Of a DNA stretch of 64,000 bases, positions 23,998 to 36,398 are shown piece after piece. The stretch's first letter is position 1. The number at the start of each line of letters is the position of its first letter. Location of the stretch: the NCBI GenBank assembly GCA_007844125.1, contig CM017558.1, positions 25,935,344 to 25,999,343 of the forward strand. Direction: 5' to 3'. The position numbers were made by a program, and so were the translations under genes. The DNA is from Sinonovacula constricta. Its lineage: Eukaryota; Mollusca; Bivalvia; Cardiida; Solecurtidae. The notes under the pieces are model-generated. The model was given only the letters and a program-made list of their open reading frames with translations, did not search any database and was not told the DNA's origin.

Positions 23998-26103
23998 TAA
24001 GTGTGAAGTTACGACCGACCAGAGACAGCCGCCCAGAAATCATAGACGTCCAGACATACTTGTAGGGTGGTGTTGGCAATATGTAACAACACTAAGTATG
24101 TCTACGACATACCTTTTAGTTTTGTTGTTGTAACCTATAGGACTTACAGTGTTCTTCTATTTGATGTATAAGGTTAAAGGTGGTACCCGACTGTTTGGAC
24201 CAAACATGTTTCCCTAGAAAATAAAATTAGTTATTGTTGCCTGAAAGAAAAATCCTGCAAAATGTCCATTGATGCCCTAAATCTGTGTAAAAAGTAAAGC
24301 ATAAATCTCCACTCGTCATTGCAAACAAGGGTTTTCGATCACAGCCACGCTGTACAGTAAGCTATTTTAAATCTATCAAAAACATGTGAGCACCCATTTG
24401 TACGATCACATTATATCATTATCCGGCTAATCTGCTCTGAGGGTGACCTACGTTTACGCAGAAACCGCTCCCACCCCATCGTACCTGTTTATAAATTTGG
24501 AAAGACCGAACAGTCATAGTGATATTTCACAATTTATACTGTTTGACAATTGTGTTAGTGTACAAGATCGTGTTTGATACACTGAATTATAAGTTTAATC
24601 CCGAAAAACGGCAGATTTCTCGCAAAACCGGGAAAATATTTGATGAAAACAAACTATAGGATGCATCTTTTAAATGTGGTCTTATGAAACAAGTGGTAAT
24701 CTACAAAATATTAAATGTGATTTACCATTGTTTATGTAAGCTGAAATGCAAAGGAAACATAACGTTTGATAAAATTGTATATAAAAGTATAGATGGAGTT
24801 GACTAAACGAGGCTCATAAATTGGACAGGTAAATACACGCTGTGATTCATTTTGTTTTTATACAGCTATCCAAGTGGAATGTAAACTGCCAGTTATCTTG
24901 CTGTAACAGCATTTTAACATATTATGTCTTAAACTGTTATTTATCAGTTATCATTTTCTGCTGTATCAGTTTTACATAATTTGTTAGTTTCCAGTCATTA
25001 AAATATTATTGTTTAACTGATTTACTTTGGAACTGTGCTGTTTGCTTTTCCGTTAGCCTGAATAAAGACATTATAGTCTCTGGGATAGCTGTTGAACAAA
25101 CAATCGAATCGCACAATCCACAAATTCATTAGAATATTGCTTAGATTCCAAACACGTTTACTAGGAAATGATAACATTCCGTGCAGTACCAGTCAATTTG
25201 TAGAGGCACGGGACAAAATGAAAAAGAAACAATTGTTAATTTGATTTCACAGATCATTTAATTTGTTTTTTTTGTGTGTGAAAGCCTTCAATTATAGTGC
25301 AAAATTCTATTTACACAACTATTTCAGGATCCACGCGCCCCTTTGAGATCTTAAAATGCCATTTAATTACAATATGAAAATGTAATGAGATTAACCAAAT
25401 ATGGCGTTACGCTCAAATTCTGGAAACTAACTTAATCAGCCAGCGTCGTTAGTCAATCAGATTAAATCGATTTGTGATTGATAAGATAATTAAATGGAAC
25501 AGCTGTCATCTTGATGTCGTAGAAAAAAAATTAACAGATTTAACAAACCAACAAGAAAACAAACCAAAGTCGAGACAACTGAATTACAAAACCTCTGTCA
25601 GCCTATATCGTAGCCAGACACAAAACACAACAATGTGCTTAAGGACAATGTGCAAGTCTTTAATATTTTGAAGATGTGTTAATATACTTAATGGATTCTC
25701 AGACAGTACTATTTAAACAAATATGTTATTCAATAGAGTGCAAGTGTGCAGGGTTTTTTTCTTTTCTTTTAATGATAAACTTTGAAACGTACATGTCCCT
25801 AAAGGGCACACTTTCGCGCGTAAATATTTAACAGGACATTAAACGTCTTAAGCGACACACCATGCATATAAACATTGACAATTCAATCACCTATTTGATT
25901 TAATTATACGATACAATCAAGTTTTTGTTAATAAGTATCTAAGCTGCATCCATGCATTCGTTTTGGAGCCACATACGGAAAATGGCACATGACGAGAGCC
26001 AGTTTATTTTGTCGGAGCCTCACACTATGAGACCCAATTCGGAAAACTGTCGATCGTAGTAAAATATATAAAGTAATGTATAATATATATATACTATATT
26101 TTA

Positions 26104-26123
26104 GTATAGAGTCTACTCTATAC
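26104..26123. repeat. Near-perfect 20-bp inverted repeat
   Basis: GTATAGAGT and ACTCTATAC flank a 2-base centre. It lies in TA-rich DNA. No function is implied. Confidence 0.6.
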
Positions 26124-26399
26124 GGTTGATTCGTATTTCTTTTAATTCAGATAGGATACATGCAATATTTCATCTTTCTCTAACATTGTAGAAAGTGTAA
26201 AATGCGCATAAAAAGCTAAACAATTTGTATTTCTAAGGCTTGCCAGATATAACTCGTAGTCATTTCAATCCTCCATTAGTCAACGACAACAGCGAAATTT
26301 TATTTCGTTGATATTTTCTCCTCAAATGAGCATCTTACGTTAAAATTCTGATTAGATTACTTGCATACGCATGTTAGGAGGGAACCTAATATATAATCA

Positions 26400-26422
26400 A
26401 ATAATGTTACTGTAACATTATT
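26400..26422. repeat. 11-bp inverted repeat with 1-base centre
   Basis: AATAATGTTAC, one T, then GTAACATTATT. A perfect 11-bp arm pair. No known site recognised. Confidence 0.6.
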
Positions 26423-28305
26423 AGTACAATAAAGCGAAACAGATATTTGTTATTTTCGCTTATGCGCCTTTCACACAAACGTACTAAAATACAATCTAGT
26501 AAACGGTTTTGTCTATTGGTTTTTTTCAAGGCTATATAACATTGATTGTTCTCATTTATACCGCATTATATTTCCTGAGCATGCTTTTTACTTAAAATAT
26601 CAATGTATATCTTGGATAACGCTGTACTTGTCATTTATATCATTCATTGCATGCTTACAAATCTATTCACAGCCAATGATTTAAAATGTTTGAATCCTAA
26701 GCTAAAACACCAGATCAGAATACGTTGATCAAAATATAACACAGGGTAATAAACCTCCCCAGAAGTATGCGCAGGAGCTCCAGAGTCTACATTAGCGCAC
26801 ACCGTATATATATATATCCTTTGTTTACAACCCAGTATAAAGTAAGGATCGCTTTAGCAGTACATGTAATAATTAAATAACAGCAACATTTTAGTAATGT
26901 TGGTAATGTTTACAGGCATGTCCTTACTTTGCTTTGTTATAAACGGTTTCTTTTAGACCACCAACAACATTCAGTTCAAACCTAACAAATATGTATTTCT
27001 GTTATAAAATAACCTTAAATACACTGACTAGTGGTTTTGTTGGAATATGTACTTATATTAACTTTGAAACGGCATAATTGATTTAACAGATATCTGCAAA
27101 TGTCATATATTTGTTATTTGCATAATTTTAATATGTTTTATGTGATTTATCTGATCTTAAGTACAATCTCAGAAATCTCTAACTAGTTTTTCTTCACGTT
27201 GGTTTATCAGATTTAAGAAGCACATATTTCCCTGAAGAAAACATCATTTTGATGTCATTTTGATGTTTCTGTGGAGAATTTTAAATACGCAACTTTTATT
27301 TGATATTGAGAAGATTTGTATTACGTTTTCATGTATGATTCACGAAATAGTAATTATCAGAAAACTATTGAATATGACTGTATAGCATATTATTACGATA
27401 GCTTATGAACGAAAGATTAATTATATGTCCAAAGGATACAATTATGCGACAAAAATCTTTCGAAAGATTTCGCATTCATGTGTTTACACTATAGGATGAG
27501 GAAAAGGACTTCATTAGTGAAACATCTGGTAACTTTTCTAGTGTAGTTTTGTTGTTGCATTTATTTTATGTTATTTATTTATTTTGTTTCTTTTTGTTGG
27601 CTTGTTGATTTCTGTTTCTTGTTATTTTTTCCAAATTGCCGTACAAACGTAAGCCGCCAATTCTTTGTTGCTTTATTTAGAATAGCTGAATTTGGAATCT
27701 GTAAAACCACTGTGTTTTGTAAATCTGACTAAAACCAACAAGATTCTAGACGGCTGTCATATATTGATATCTTTGTGCACATATGGTACAGGAACATTTC
27801 ATTTACCTTTAATATTTAGGAAAAATAAGCACGTTATTTTGTAACATGCATGTTTGCAAAACAAACATTAGAATATACGGAAAGATAAGTAAACTGTCAA
27901 ACAAATCCATTGTAAAACATTTTATTATGGCAAATGGGCAAATGAGCATATTCGAAAGGCATTTTATCGTTTTAAATATGATGTTTTAGTTAATCTTTAA
28001 TATTTGCATCAGTGTAAAACGCTACAGCTGTGTTTAATTGAATCTATTAATGTGTGGATGAAATCTAAGAAATAATGAATACATGTAAGTGTGGGGTTAG
28101 TGGTTCAACATAGATGACAATAAGACAATATGGTAAAACCTATGAACATAGGAATATATCATATTAAAATCTAAAACACCAGAAAATGGTATTCACATGT
28201 CAGTGAAATGTTCAATAAAACTGTGACCAGCCATTAAACAAAGTAGAACGATCGCAATGCCAGCAGTTATCGCCTAGACACGGTCAGTCCATAAAGTACA
28301 TAAGG

Positions 28306-28321
28306 GTAAAACCGGTTTTAC
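28306..28321. repeat. Perfect 16-bp palindrome
   Basis: GTAAAACCGGTTTTAC equals its own reverse complement. It could be a dimeric protein binding site or chance. Confidence 0.55.
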
Positions 28322-28501
28322 AGAGATCTTACATCGCTTCTCCTGCTGGGGTTCTAGAGTGCACATAGCGAAAAGAAAATTTATATTTTTTGAAACAAAA
28401 AAGTCCTACTGGTGGTGTATTGTTAAATTTAAGTTGTGACCTGATTAAAAAGGAAGTAGTTACGCAATAAAAATGTCCGCATTGTATTCGGGTGAGGAAG
28501 A

Positions 28502-28519
28502 TTTTTTTTTTTTTTTTTT
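28502..28519. repeat. Poly-T run (18 T)
   Basis: Homopolymer stretch. No retroelement body was recognised next to it. Confidence 0.9.
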
Positions 28520-29898
28520 AGAAATACAATGAATTCTTGGCAGAATACAGAAACGTCTTACAAGTATGCACGGTGTGGGCATACTGGTTGTAGTAATGTT
28601 AAAGGCGGTCAAATAAATTTTAAGCTTTTTGCCGGGGAGATTAACAAAAATAAAACAATTTGGTCAAACTGACATATTTTATCTTACCTTTGAGTACATG
28701 CACATGGAATGGAGGTCAGCGCTTCATAACTCACCGACGAGCAATATACGGTGTCAAAACCATCAACATAATTGTATTACAGATACATTACTATAGGTAC
28801 AATATAGAATTACGGACCGCTGTATTTAGCTTGAGTAGAATTGATTAGATTGCCAGTCATACATGTATCAAATCAGTGCGTATATTGATACAATGAAAAT
28901 GAAGACCTGGAGACATCGTTCAAACATCTGTTACGAAATATTTCTTTCTGTTATAACAACACTAAAGCCAAGTTTAAAGCTTTTATTTATGACGGTTGTT
29001 TACAATGAATCATGTATTGAAACAAAATCAGAACAGGAAACAGTATGTCTGAAGGTTGTAATAAATGCGGGGAAAAATCAGGAAATTTCGATATTGATGG
29101 ACAATATACGAGATTGACTTTTTACTTTTTCTTCAGATTCGCTAAACATCCGTCACGCCCTCAAGAGGTGTCAGCCAGCAATGATATTATTACAGCGTGT
29201 CTGCTTTTAATGTGAAAATAGTTAAGCGAAAGCACCAGGGACAGCTTTATTACGTATATTGTATGAGAAATCAAAAAGTTGTAACCTAGTGAACTATGAT
29301 AAAATATATATGTCCCACGGTAGTCTGTCGGTTCTTCTGAAGACAATCGAGTTACAACTCAGACGCTTATTTGTGGTAAAATTAACTCTGAATTAAGTAA
29401 ACAAGCTCATATATGAAGATATTTTATTTTTACAGAAAATTTAAGTAGACTTGTCGTATTTTCCATTTGAACTGTATATTTTATTTGAAATAAACATTCA
29501 TAATTCTGTGTCGCTATTATAACTAACGAAACAGTTATTATGTTATTTTAGCTTCTTTTAGATCAATGTCTCTAATAATATATATGACTAACTAAATAAA
29601 ACCTTTGCATGAAAAATACATATAAAACTCACAGTCAATATTTTGTAGGACTATTTTCTAAGTTAAACCGTTTTTGTTCAATATCGTCGGAAACAATGTT
29701 CATAAAATAATGCTAGTGTTTTGCACAACTCAACAAACATGCAACATTGTTTTAATTAATCATTTTAATGGCAATCGCTTTGCATTACGTATCATTTAAA
29801 GAGATAGAGTAAATACAGTAGGTATTTTACCTCCAACAATATTATAAAGCTAACGATATTATAATTTTTCTAGATACTGTTATTCTTTCTCTTTTCAG

Positions 29899-30066
29899 CC
29901 CGACGAAAAGTCAGAGGTCGATATCACACTAACCAGGTCCGCGAAACTACATATCGGCCTCAACATAAAAGTGTTTACTTGTTATGTTATATACCCTTTG
30001 AATTTGAAGCATTCTGATAGTTTGATAATATTGACCTCAACTAAACATAGGATCATTTTTATGTAG
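29899..30066 (+). other. Weak candidate terminal exon
   Basis: A strong acceptor-like tract (TATTCTTTCTCTTTTCAG, ending 29898) precedes sequence that is less AT-rich than its surroundings. In phase 0 the frame reads PDEKSEVDITLTRSAKLHIG and stays open about 55 codons to a TAG at about 30064. A second phase is also open (RRKVRGRYHTNQVRETTYRP) to a TGA near 30016, so the phase is not settled. No domain recognised. It could be paired with the candidate exon at 23840, but nothing in the sequence proves it. Confidence 0.22.
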
Positions 30067-31921
30067 TATGTTACATGTAGCAAAATGAAGACTTACTATT
30101 ATAAAAAACTGATCTAAAACTATCTAGATTCTAAACGCAACGTGTTAACGTATGCGCACCATTCGCAATAATCTTCAACTATCAAATAAATGGTTTTCCA
30201 AAGGTTCATTCGGTTTTAAGGTGACTTTGAAAACGGATAAAATGAAGGCTATAATCACCCAGTTATAAAACGTCGTCCCATTTCATCGTTGCCTCTATTC
30301 AGTGTTGCCATCGAAACGCTAAACAAGGAAGGTCGCATAATTGTTTATATATTTCCAACATGAACATTTTCCTTTTAAACAAAACAAAAACACATTAAAA
30401 TAAAATTTTGAAACCAGTTAAGTATGCATGATGGGTACATAAGCGTCATTCGGACGACTAGAAGCCTTGCCACATGGGTCGTTATGGCGGCCTTGACGAA
30501 TTGCAAGCGGAAACGATTTCATCGAAGTAAACATAACAGTTGATAAAAGATGTTTCAGTCAATAAGCAGTCTTAATTCACAAGGCCCTTCACATCAGATT
30601 TTAAGTCAAATCTACTCAGGCTGCAAAACAAAACTACAACCTGCTACACGGGGTAACATATAATAATGGAAAAGGTGTGACAAAAGAAATGATGACTAGT
30701 CTGTAAAGATAAATGAGTAATAAATAGTTGTTATTGTATAAATGTTTTCCCAGCTTTAAAGCAAAATACTGCGATAGGTGTTGTCAGGGTGACAAATATT
30801 CATATGAAACAATATTTGGGTAATCCATATTAAGTACATGTTGTTCAGTGTTGTTCAGTGTATAACATAACTTAAACATGTCTACGTCCCCCGTTTTCTT
30901 AACGAAGTTTTTTTATATCTTATGTACAAATGTTTACCGCCTGCCTAGATGGCCATGTAATATGTAGAGGGAATCCAGAACTTTGCGACAATGAAGTGGA
31001 TGGTATCCAGTGATACTTCTGCTTTTGCAGATATTATTCTGCAATAATATTATATTATTAATTTTATTAAATTGACGTTTTCTCAGGTAATGACTGACAG
31101 GGCTTTCTGCCAATCAGATTTCTCCATGTTTTCTCGATTGCCAGTCCATGGTTTGACTAAGATAGACAGTTGTTCACGAGGCGGGGGATATTTCATTATA
31201 CATAATGAATGTTTCAAAACAAACTTACGCTTGAATCAAAGCTATTTATACGAACTAAATTAGAAATATTGTAGATAGTGTAAGAAGATGTGTGCCTTTG
31301 AGGCACGCTAACTGCGCTGATGTCTGCTTTTCATGTAAACAAATGTACAAAATAGCCATATTTTTCTCTGAATGTTTTTTTTTTTTATTTTCTCTCTACT
31401 TATATTCTTTCTCTCAGCAAAATGTGCTTTCATGCTACCCCGATTCTTAACAATTTTGTATAAACATTTAAAAAGTATGAACTATAAAATGAATATTTGG
31501 GATTATGTGTGGAAACATGTGTGGTAACATGTACATTTATTGTTTACGTTTTATTCTTTATACTTGGGATTTTATTGTTCAACATTGACATCAATTACAA
31601 ATGAGTTTTTTTCTAAGAATTCAAGTTGTCTTTAATATTATTATTTCAGTAAAGATCTTCAAGCATCTTTTTCAAACAAGCGAAATAACAATTGTTTGAC
31701 ACGTGATAATCTCCTTCATACGGATTAACACATTACACATGGACAGCGGAATAAAGTCAAAACTATGATGTGGCAGTTATTTGATCCTGTCGCAGGCCAA
31801 TCAACTCCTCAAACATCACCGACGTCGCTAACTTTGACTAGATTTATCAATTAAACTTATAAGCACTTAAATTAATTGTCTAATTTTATGTAGCAATGCA
31901 AGAAGCTATATAGAAATGAAT

Positions 31922-31929
31922 ATATTATA
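31922..31929. repeat. Possible left target-site duplication of the LINE
   Basis: ATATTATA here matches ATATTATA directly after the GAT-rich tail at 35200-35207. Eight bases in AT-rich DNA is weak evidence. Confidence 0.35.
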
Positions 31930-32205
31930 TGTCAGGTCAGGTTTTTTTTTTTTTTTTGAAACCTGCTACTGGTACCACGTAACCCAGTACAACCTGTCGC
32001 GGGTCGAATGGTCGGCGACTAAACCGATTCCTCCTTGACTGGAGTGGGATTTTAGCAGCCCAGCAGGACTAAAAATAATACCTGTCAAAGGGCGGATGAA
32101 CTCATCAATGAGTCAACGGCCAGCTAGATAGAGATGGTGTCTCGATAAAAACACCCTTGGGAAGTCCTCGCGAGTGCCCAAGTAAACAGCGACTTACCTT
32201 CCACA
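31930..32205 (+). promoter_or_regulatory. 5' untranslated leader of the LINE
   Basis: Non-coding leader upstream of the ATG at 32206, more GC-rich than flanking DNA. It contains the T16 run, inverted repeats (TACTGG/CCAGTA; GTCGC/GCGAC near 32000) and CGGCCAGCTAGATAGAGATG near 32116. Structured leaders, in some clades self-cleaving ribozymes, are known for non-LTR elements. I could not thread an HDV-like fold with confidence. Confidence 0.45.
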
Positions 32206-35177
32206 ATGGCAACACCAAAATCACGGCCCTCAGTCCCGGGCACTCGAAAGAGAGAGGGTGCTAAGAATCTCCCGGTTGAGAAGGATACTTCTTCTCTCTC
32301 CTCTATTGCTACATGGAATGTGAGAACCTTGAATGTTGATGGTAAACTTGAACAAGTGGTTATGGAAATGGAAAGGTTTAACCTGAAGATCCTTGGTTTA
32401 GCTGAGACACATTGGAATAAAGATGTAGAAGAAGCCTTTGAGAAAAGCAACTATGTGGTGATACACTCAGCAAGAAAAGACACCACATGTAGGCAAGGGG
32501 TTGGCTTCATAATTGATAAGACCGTTTTCCAACAACTCACTCACTATGAATGCCATTCTGAGAGAATTATTAGTGCCACCTTTAAATTTGACACACAGGA
32601 ATTCACCTTCATTCAAGTCTATGCCCCAGACAGCACATATAATGAGAGTGCGATTGAAGACTTCTACAACCAATTACAATCTATTGTTAATAACACCAAT
32701 AAGAAAGCAAATATCATCCTGATGGGAGATTTTAATGCAAAAGTAGGTGGAAACTCACATGAAAACTGGCCCGAAGTAGTTGGTAAATATGGATTAGGCA
32801 CATCTAATGAAAGAGGCAACAACCTATTACAATTTTGTTCTATTAACAACCTTGTAATCACTAACACCATATTCAGGCACAAGAACAAGAGACGAGCAAC
32901 TTGGCTTTCCCCTGACGGTGCTACTTTTAACCAAATAGACTATATTATTGTCAAAGATAGTCTCAGAACCAAGATAACAAACTCTAGAGCATTCCACTCC
33001 GCCGACGTCTATACTGACCACTTCCTTGTGATTGCAAACCTAACCATTTCCACAGGTCAGCCTCTGAGAAAGAAACCCTCCCATACTAAACGGTTTGATG
33101 TTGACAAACTCTTAAACGACCCCGCATTAACAAGACGTTTTGAATTATGTCTTAAAAACCGTTTCAGTGAACTTAGTGATTCTGAGCAAAATGACATTGA
33201 CACTCTCTACTGCTCATTTAAAGACACAGTAAATATGACAACGCAGGAAATTGCTGGCATTAGTAAGCGAAAGCACGTACACGGGCTGGATTCACAAACC
33301 ATAAAACTATGCGATGAAAGAAGATCTGCTAGAAAGGAACTGATGATAAAGCCAAACAACTATCAGCTCCGAGCTCAATATAATGACCTTAACAAACAAG
33401 TAAAGAAGTCAGTTAGATCAAAGAAAAAAGCTAACTTAGAACAACTAGTTGAGAGCATGGAAGATGATTTTAGGAGAAATAACACACACAATTTGTTTAA
33501 GAATGTCAGACGCCTTGAAGGCAAAAAGGAAAAACCCATCAATGCAACAGAAGACGTCATGGGTAATATCCACACCAACACTGATGAAATACTTGATTGC
33601 TGGAAAAAGCACTTCAAGAGTCACCTAAATACAGAGTTTCCACATGAAGAGGAAGCCTATGACTCCTTACCTGATCCACCTAATAATGTAGAGACACACA
33701 CAGACATCACTATACAAGAAGTAACAAATGCAATCAAGAGAATGAAATTGCACAAAGCACCAGGTATAGACAATATCACTGCAGAGGTATTGAAGGCAGG
33801 GGGGGAAACCAATGTGTGAAATGCTTGTCAAAATATTCAATTCAGCCTGGAAGGATAAAAGCATACCAAAAGACTGGTCTAAAATGATAGTCACTCCAGT
33901 TTATAAAAAGGGGGATAAATTAGATCCTGCAAACTACCGTGCAATTTCCCTTCTTTCCATTCCAGGTAAAGTGTTCTGTAAAATCCTTTTAGACAGAATT
34001 AAGCTAAGAGCAGAAGACCTGATGAGTGAGAGTCAGTTCGGTTTCAGACCTGGTAGGGGAACAGTAGACGCTATCTTTATTGTTAGACAACTAATTGAGA
34101 AGGCCAACGAACATAAAGTCCCCTTGCATTTTAACTTTTGCATTTGACACCATCTGGAGGAAAGCACTTTGGAAAATGATGTTGGCGATAGGAGTTGATC
34201 CAACAGTAGTATACCTTATTGAAGAAATGTATAAGACCACAGAATGTGCAGTGACAATCAATGGGCAGCTCACAGAATGGTTTGAAGTCAATGTTGGTGT
34301 GAGACAAGGATGTCTGCTTTCCCCAACCCTTTTTAACATCTTCCTTGAGTTTGTAATGAAAAAGCTAAGGAGCCACACCAACAGTTCTCTTGCCCTGGAT
34401 AATAACCTTACTAATGACATTCGATATGCAGATGACACCACACTTATTTCTTGCATTTTCGAAAAGCTGAAACTATCATCTGAAGCACTCGAAACAGCGT
34501 GCAAGAAATGGGGCATGAAAATAAACTCCTCTAAATGTAAGATCCTTTCCTCAGAAAATGATATAGACATTACCATCGATGGCAACCAAATCGAACATGT
34601 TAACAACTTTGTATTCCTGGGAAGTAATATACCAGACACTTCAACGGAAATTGAAAGAAGGATTGGAATTGCATCATCTGCCTTTGGCAGGCTGAAAACC
34701 AACATTTGGAACCAACTATCAATAACAAATAAATTGAAAGCACGCCTCTACAATTCACTCATTCTGCCAATTGTACTGTATGCCTCCGAGACCTGGAGTG
34801 TCACCACGTCAGATATCAGAAAACTTGAAGTCTTCGAAATGAGATGCTTGAGAGCAATTCTAGGTGTTAATAAGCTTGAAAGAATTACCAACATCACTAT
34901 AAGGAAAATACTTAATATCCAAAACATTAGTGAGGTCATCAGGATGAGGAGGCTAAAATGGTTCGGACACATTTCGAGAAGACCAGACGACAGCTTTGTC
35001 AAAACTGTCCTAATACAAGACTTCCAAGGCAATCGCGGTAGAGGGAGACCACCACTGAGATGGCAAGATCAAGTTAGGAAAGACACTGGTATTCCTATAG
35101 CTACTGCAATAAGACAGGCACAAAACCGCAAGAAATGGTCTGCTACTGTGAAAGGTGCCAAGGGCCACCCGGCCTGA
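32206..35177 (+). pseudogene. LINE endonuclease-reverse transcriptase ORF, disrupted by two frame shifts
   Basis: Codes for an apurinic-type endonuclease plus reverse transcriptase that nicks the target and primes cDNA synthesis there. Frame 1 (32206-33819) starts at an ATG in CACAATGG and shows endonuclease motifs: ATWN (residues 35-38), AETHW (66-70, catalytic Glu), GDFNAKVG (174-181), QIDYI (243-247) and TDHFLV (270-275). A one-base gain in AACCAATGTG (about 33809-33814) shifts to the frame of 33812-34147, which carries RT motifs ANYRAISLLS and SQFGFRPGRGTVDAIF. Near 34130-34145 a short deletion shifts again and removes the start of RT motif A, including the expected first catalytic Asp; only AFDTIW remains. 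The last frame (to 35177) keeps VRQGCLLSPTLFNIF and YADD (34425-34436), then the C-terminal LKWFGHISRRPDD and GRGRPPLRWQD region. The protein cannot be made intact and would lack a catalytic residue. Confidence 0.9.
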
Positions 35178-35182
35178 GCATT

Positions 35183-35201
35183 TGATGATGATGATGATGA
35201 T
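35183..35201 (+). repeat. TGA/GAT triplet tail of the LINE
   Basis: TGATGATGATGATGATGAT directly follows the 3' end of the element (ORF stop at 35175-35177). Triplet tails replace poly-A in RTE-type elements. Confidence 0.85.
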
Positions 35202-35207
35202 ATTATA
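35200..35207. repeat. Possible right target-site duplication of the LINE
   Basis: ATATTATA, matching 31922-31929. It overlaps the end of the triplet tail by one base. Confidence 0.35.
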
Positions 35208-36350
35208 GACGTTATAGAAAAATGTTAGGAAAAGCAATAACAAAAAGCCTCGTGTTTCAGTTGCACACTCGCTCTCCCAAATAAAGATCACATACAATAT
35301 AAAAATAACTTTTAAGACAATACAAAACAATTTCCTATATACATTTAATGTGGCCCTTGAACTAAAAAGGCACTAACTGATTTAAGATGTACATATGTTT
35401 ATTTAGTTTCTATTCACATTTCCTTCCAAAGTCTTAAGCAATCTTTCGAATAAGAAAAACAATGTTTATTACCACAGAAAAATAGGATTTAATCAATTAT
35501 TCTTAACAATACAACGCATCAATTTTATATATAAGTCACTCTGATTTTGGCAGCTTTAAAACCATTCCAAATACATACATCTTGCAAACCTTTAAATATA
35601 AGCGATGCTAGTTTGTCCTGTGTTTGTCTAGCAAAGTTCCAAGGGCCTATCGGCAAGGTAATCGTGGCTTCAGTACGTCTAAAGAAGGGTTAAACATCAG
35701 CACAAGTGAATATTGTCTGCTTACTTTGCTCAGTCGGTAAATTATTTCAACAAATTTCGTAAAATATACATCCATTTAAATTCATTTTCAGTTTGAAAAG
35801 CAGATTCAACCGTTTAAACACTAAATTAATATTTCATGAGGTAAAATAAAAAGTAACCGTTAATTAGATGATAAATCCTATTCGATTTCTTCATTTTGGA
35901 ATAGAAGTAAAGTTATTATGAAAGTTTTATATCAACAAGCCGATTGATTCAAATAGACAGAAGAGAGAATCGCGTTTGTTACATTTCCTAGTTAAATTTG
36001 TTTTACATTTTTGTCTTGAATGAATTACATGAACGTCAATTTAAGACAAAATAATTTAATTAAATTTAACAAAATATAAGAAAGTACTATGAAACTTCGT
36101 TATCTTGTCCTCGGTTAAGTGAGATGCATGTGCTGATGTGTTTGAAAGGTGTAAGTTGTAGGCAATATTACCAGTTTGTTTCCTCTTTGTCAAACTTCAC
36201 ACCGTTTGCTTTTCCCTCCTTGCCAACTTTTTATTCCTTTATTTAAAAGCGTAACAGTATGGTAATATACGGGTGAATAACGAATAATATTCGTTCGTAT
36301 CCAATTTCATCCATTCTGTTTTTCATTCGTAAAATCCGTTCATTTTCGAT

Positions 36351-36398
36351 GATGTTATCCTGTAGTTTTCCGGTGATGTTACCCTGTAGTTATCTGGT
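36351..36398. repeat. Two tandem copies of a 24-bp unit
   Basis: GATGTTATCCTGTAG followed by TTTTCCGGT, repeated as GATGTTACCCTGTAG followed by TTATCTGGT. Three substitutions separate the copies. Confidence 0.7.

Larger units (their letters stand above)
20841..31929. other. AT-rich unique region between array 3 and the LINE
   Basis: About 11 kb with no complete gene recognised. It contains a possible LINE tail (21917-22060), two weak candidate exons (23840-23997, 29899-30066), a poly-T run (28502-28519), several palindromes (26104-26123, 26400-26422, 28306-28321) and short TA stretches (near 26080 and 26805). Remaining open frames, for example 28863-29117 (84 codons) and 31072-31263, have no recognisable domain and are within chance expectation. 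Confidence 0.55.
31930..35199 (+). mobile_element. Nearly full-length, inactive RTE-like non-LTR retrotransposon (LINE)
   Basis: About 3.27 kb with the plan of an RTE-type LINE: a short 5' leader, a single endonuclease plus reverse transcriptase protein, no gag-like ORF and no RNase H seen, and a 3' end of tandem TGA triplets (35183-35201) instead of poly-A. A T16 run (31942-31957) lies near the left end and a hairpin TACTGG/CCAGTA (31967-31989) in the leader. The coding region is broken in two places. Possible 8-bp target-site duplications flank it. Clade assignment rests on element length, domain plan and tail type known for RTE elements; neighbouring EN-RT clades cannot be excluded. Confidence 0.9.

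Noticed and set aside
28863..29117. 84-codon ATG-led frame as a gene
   Set aside because: No domain, no conserved-looking segment, and length within chance expectation for AT-rich DNA.
31072..31263. Candidate exon after ACGTTTTCTCAG
   Set aside because: The frame is short and compositionally ordinary, and no partner exon or recognisable peptide was found.
31930..32110. HDV-like self-cleaving ribozyme at the LINE 5' end
   Set aside because: Such ribozymes are known in some non-LTR elements, but I could not fit the nested double pseudoknot to this leader by hand. A covariance search would be decisive.
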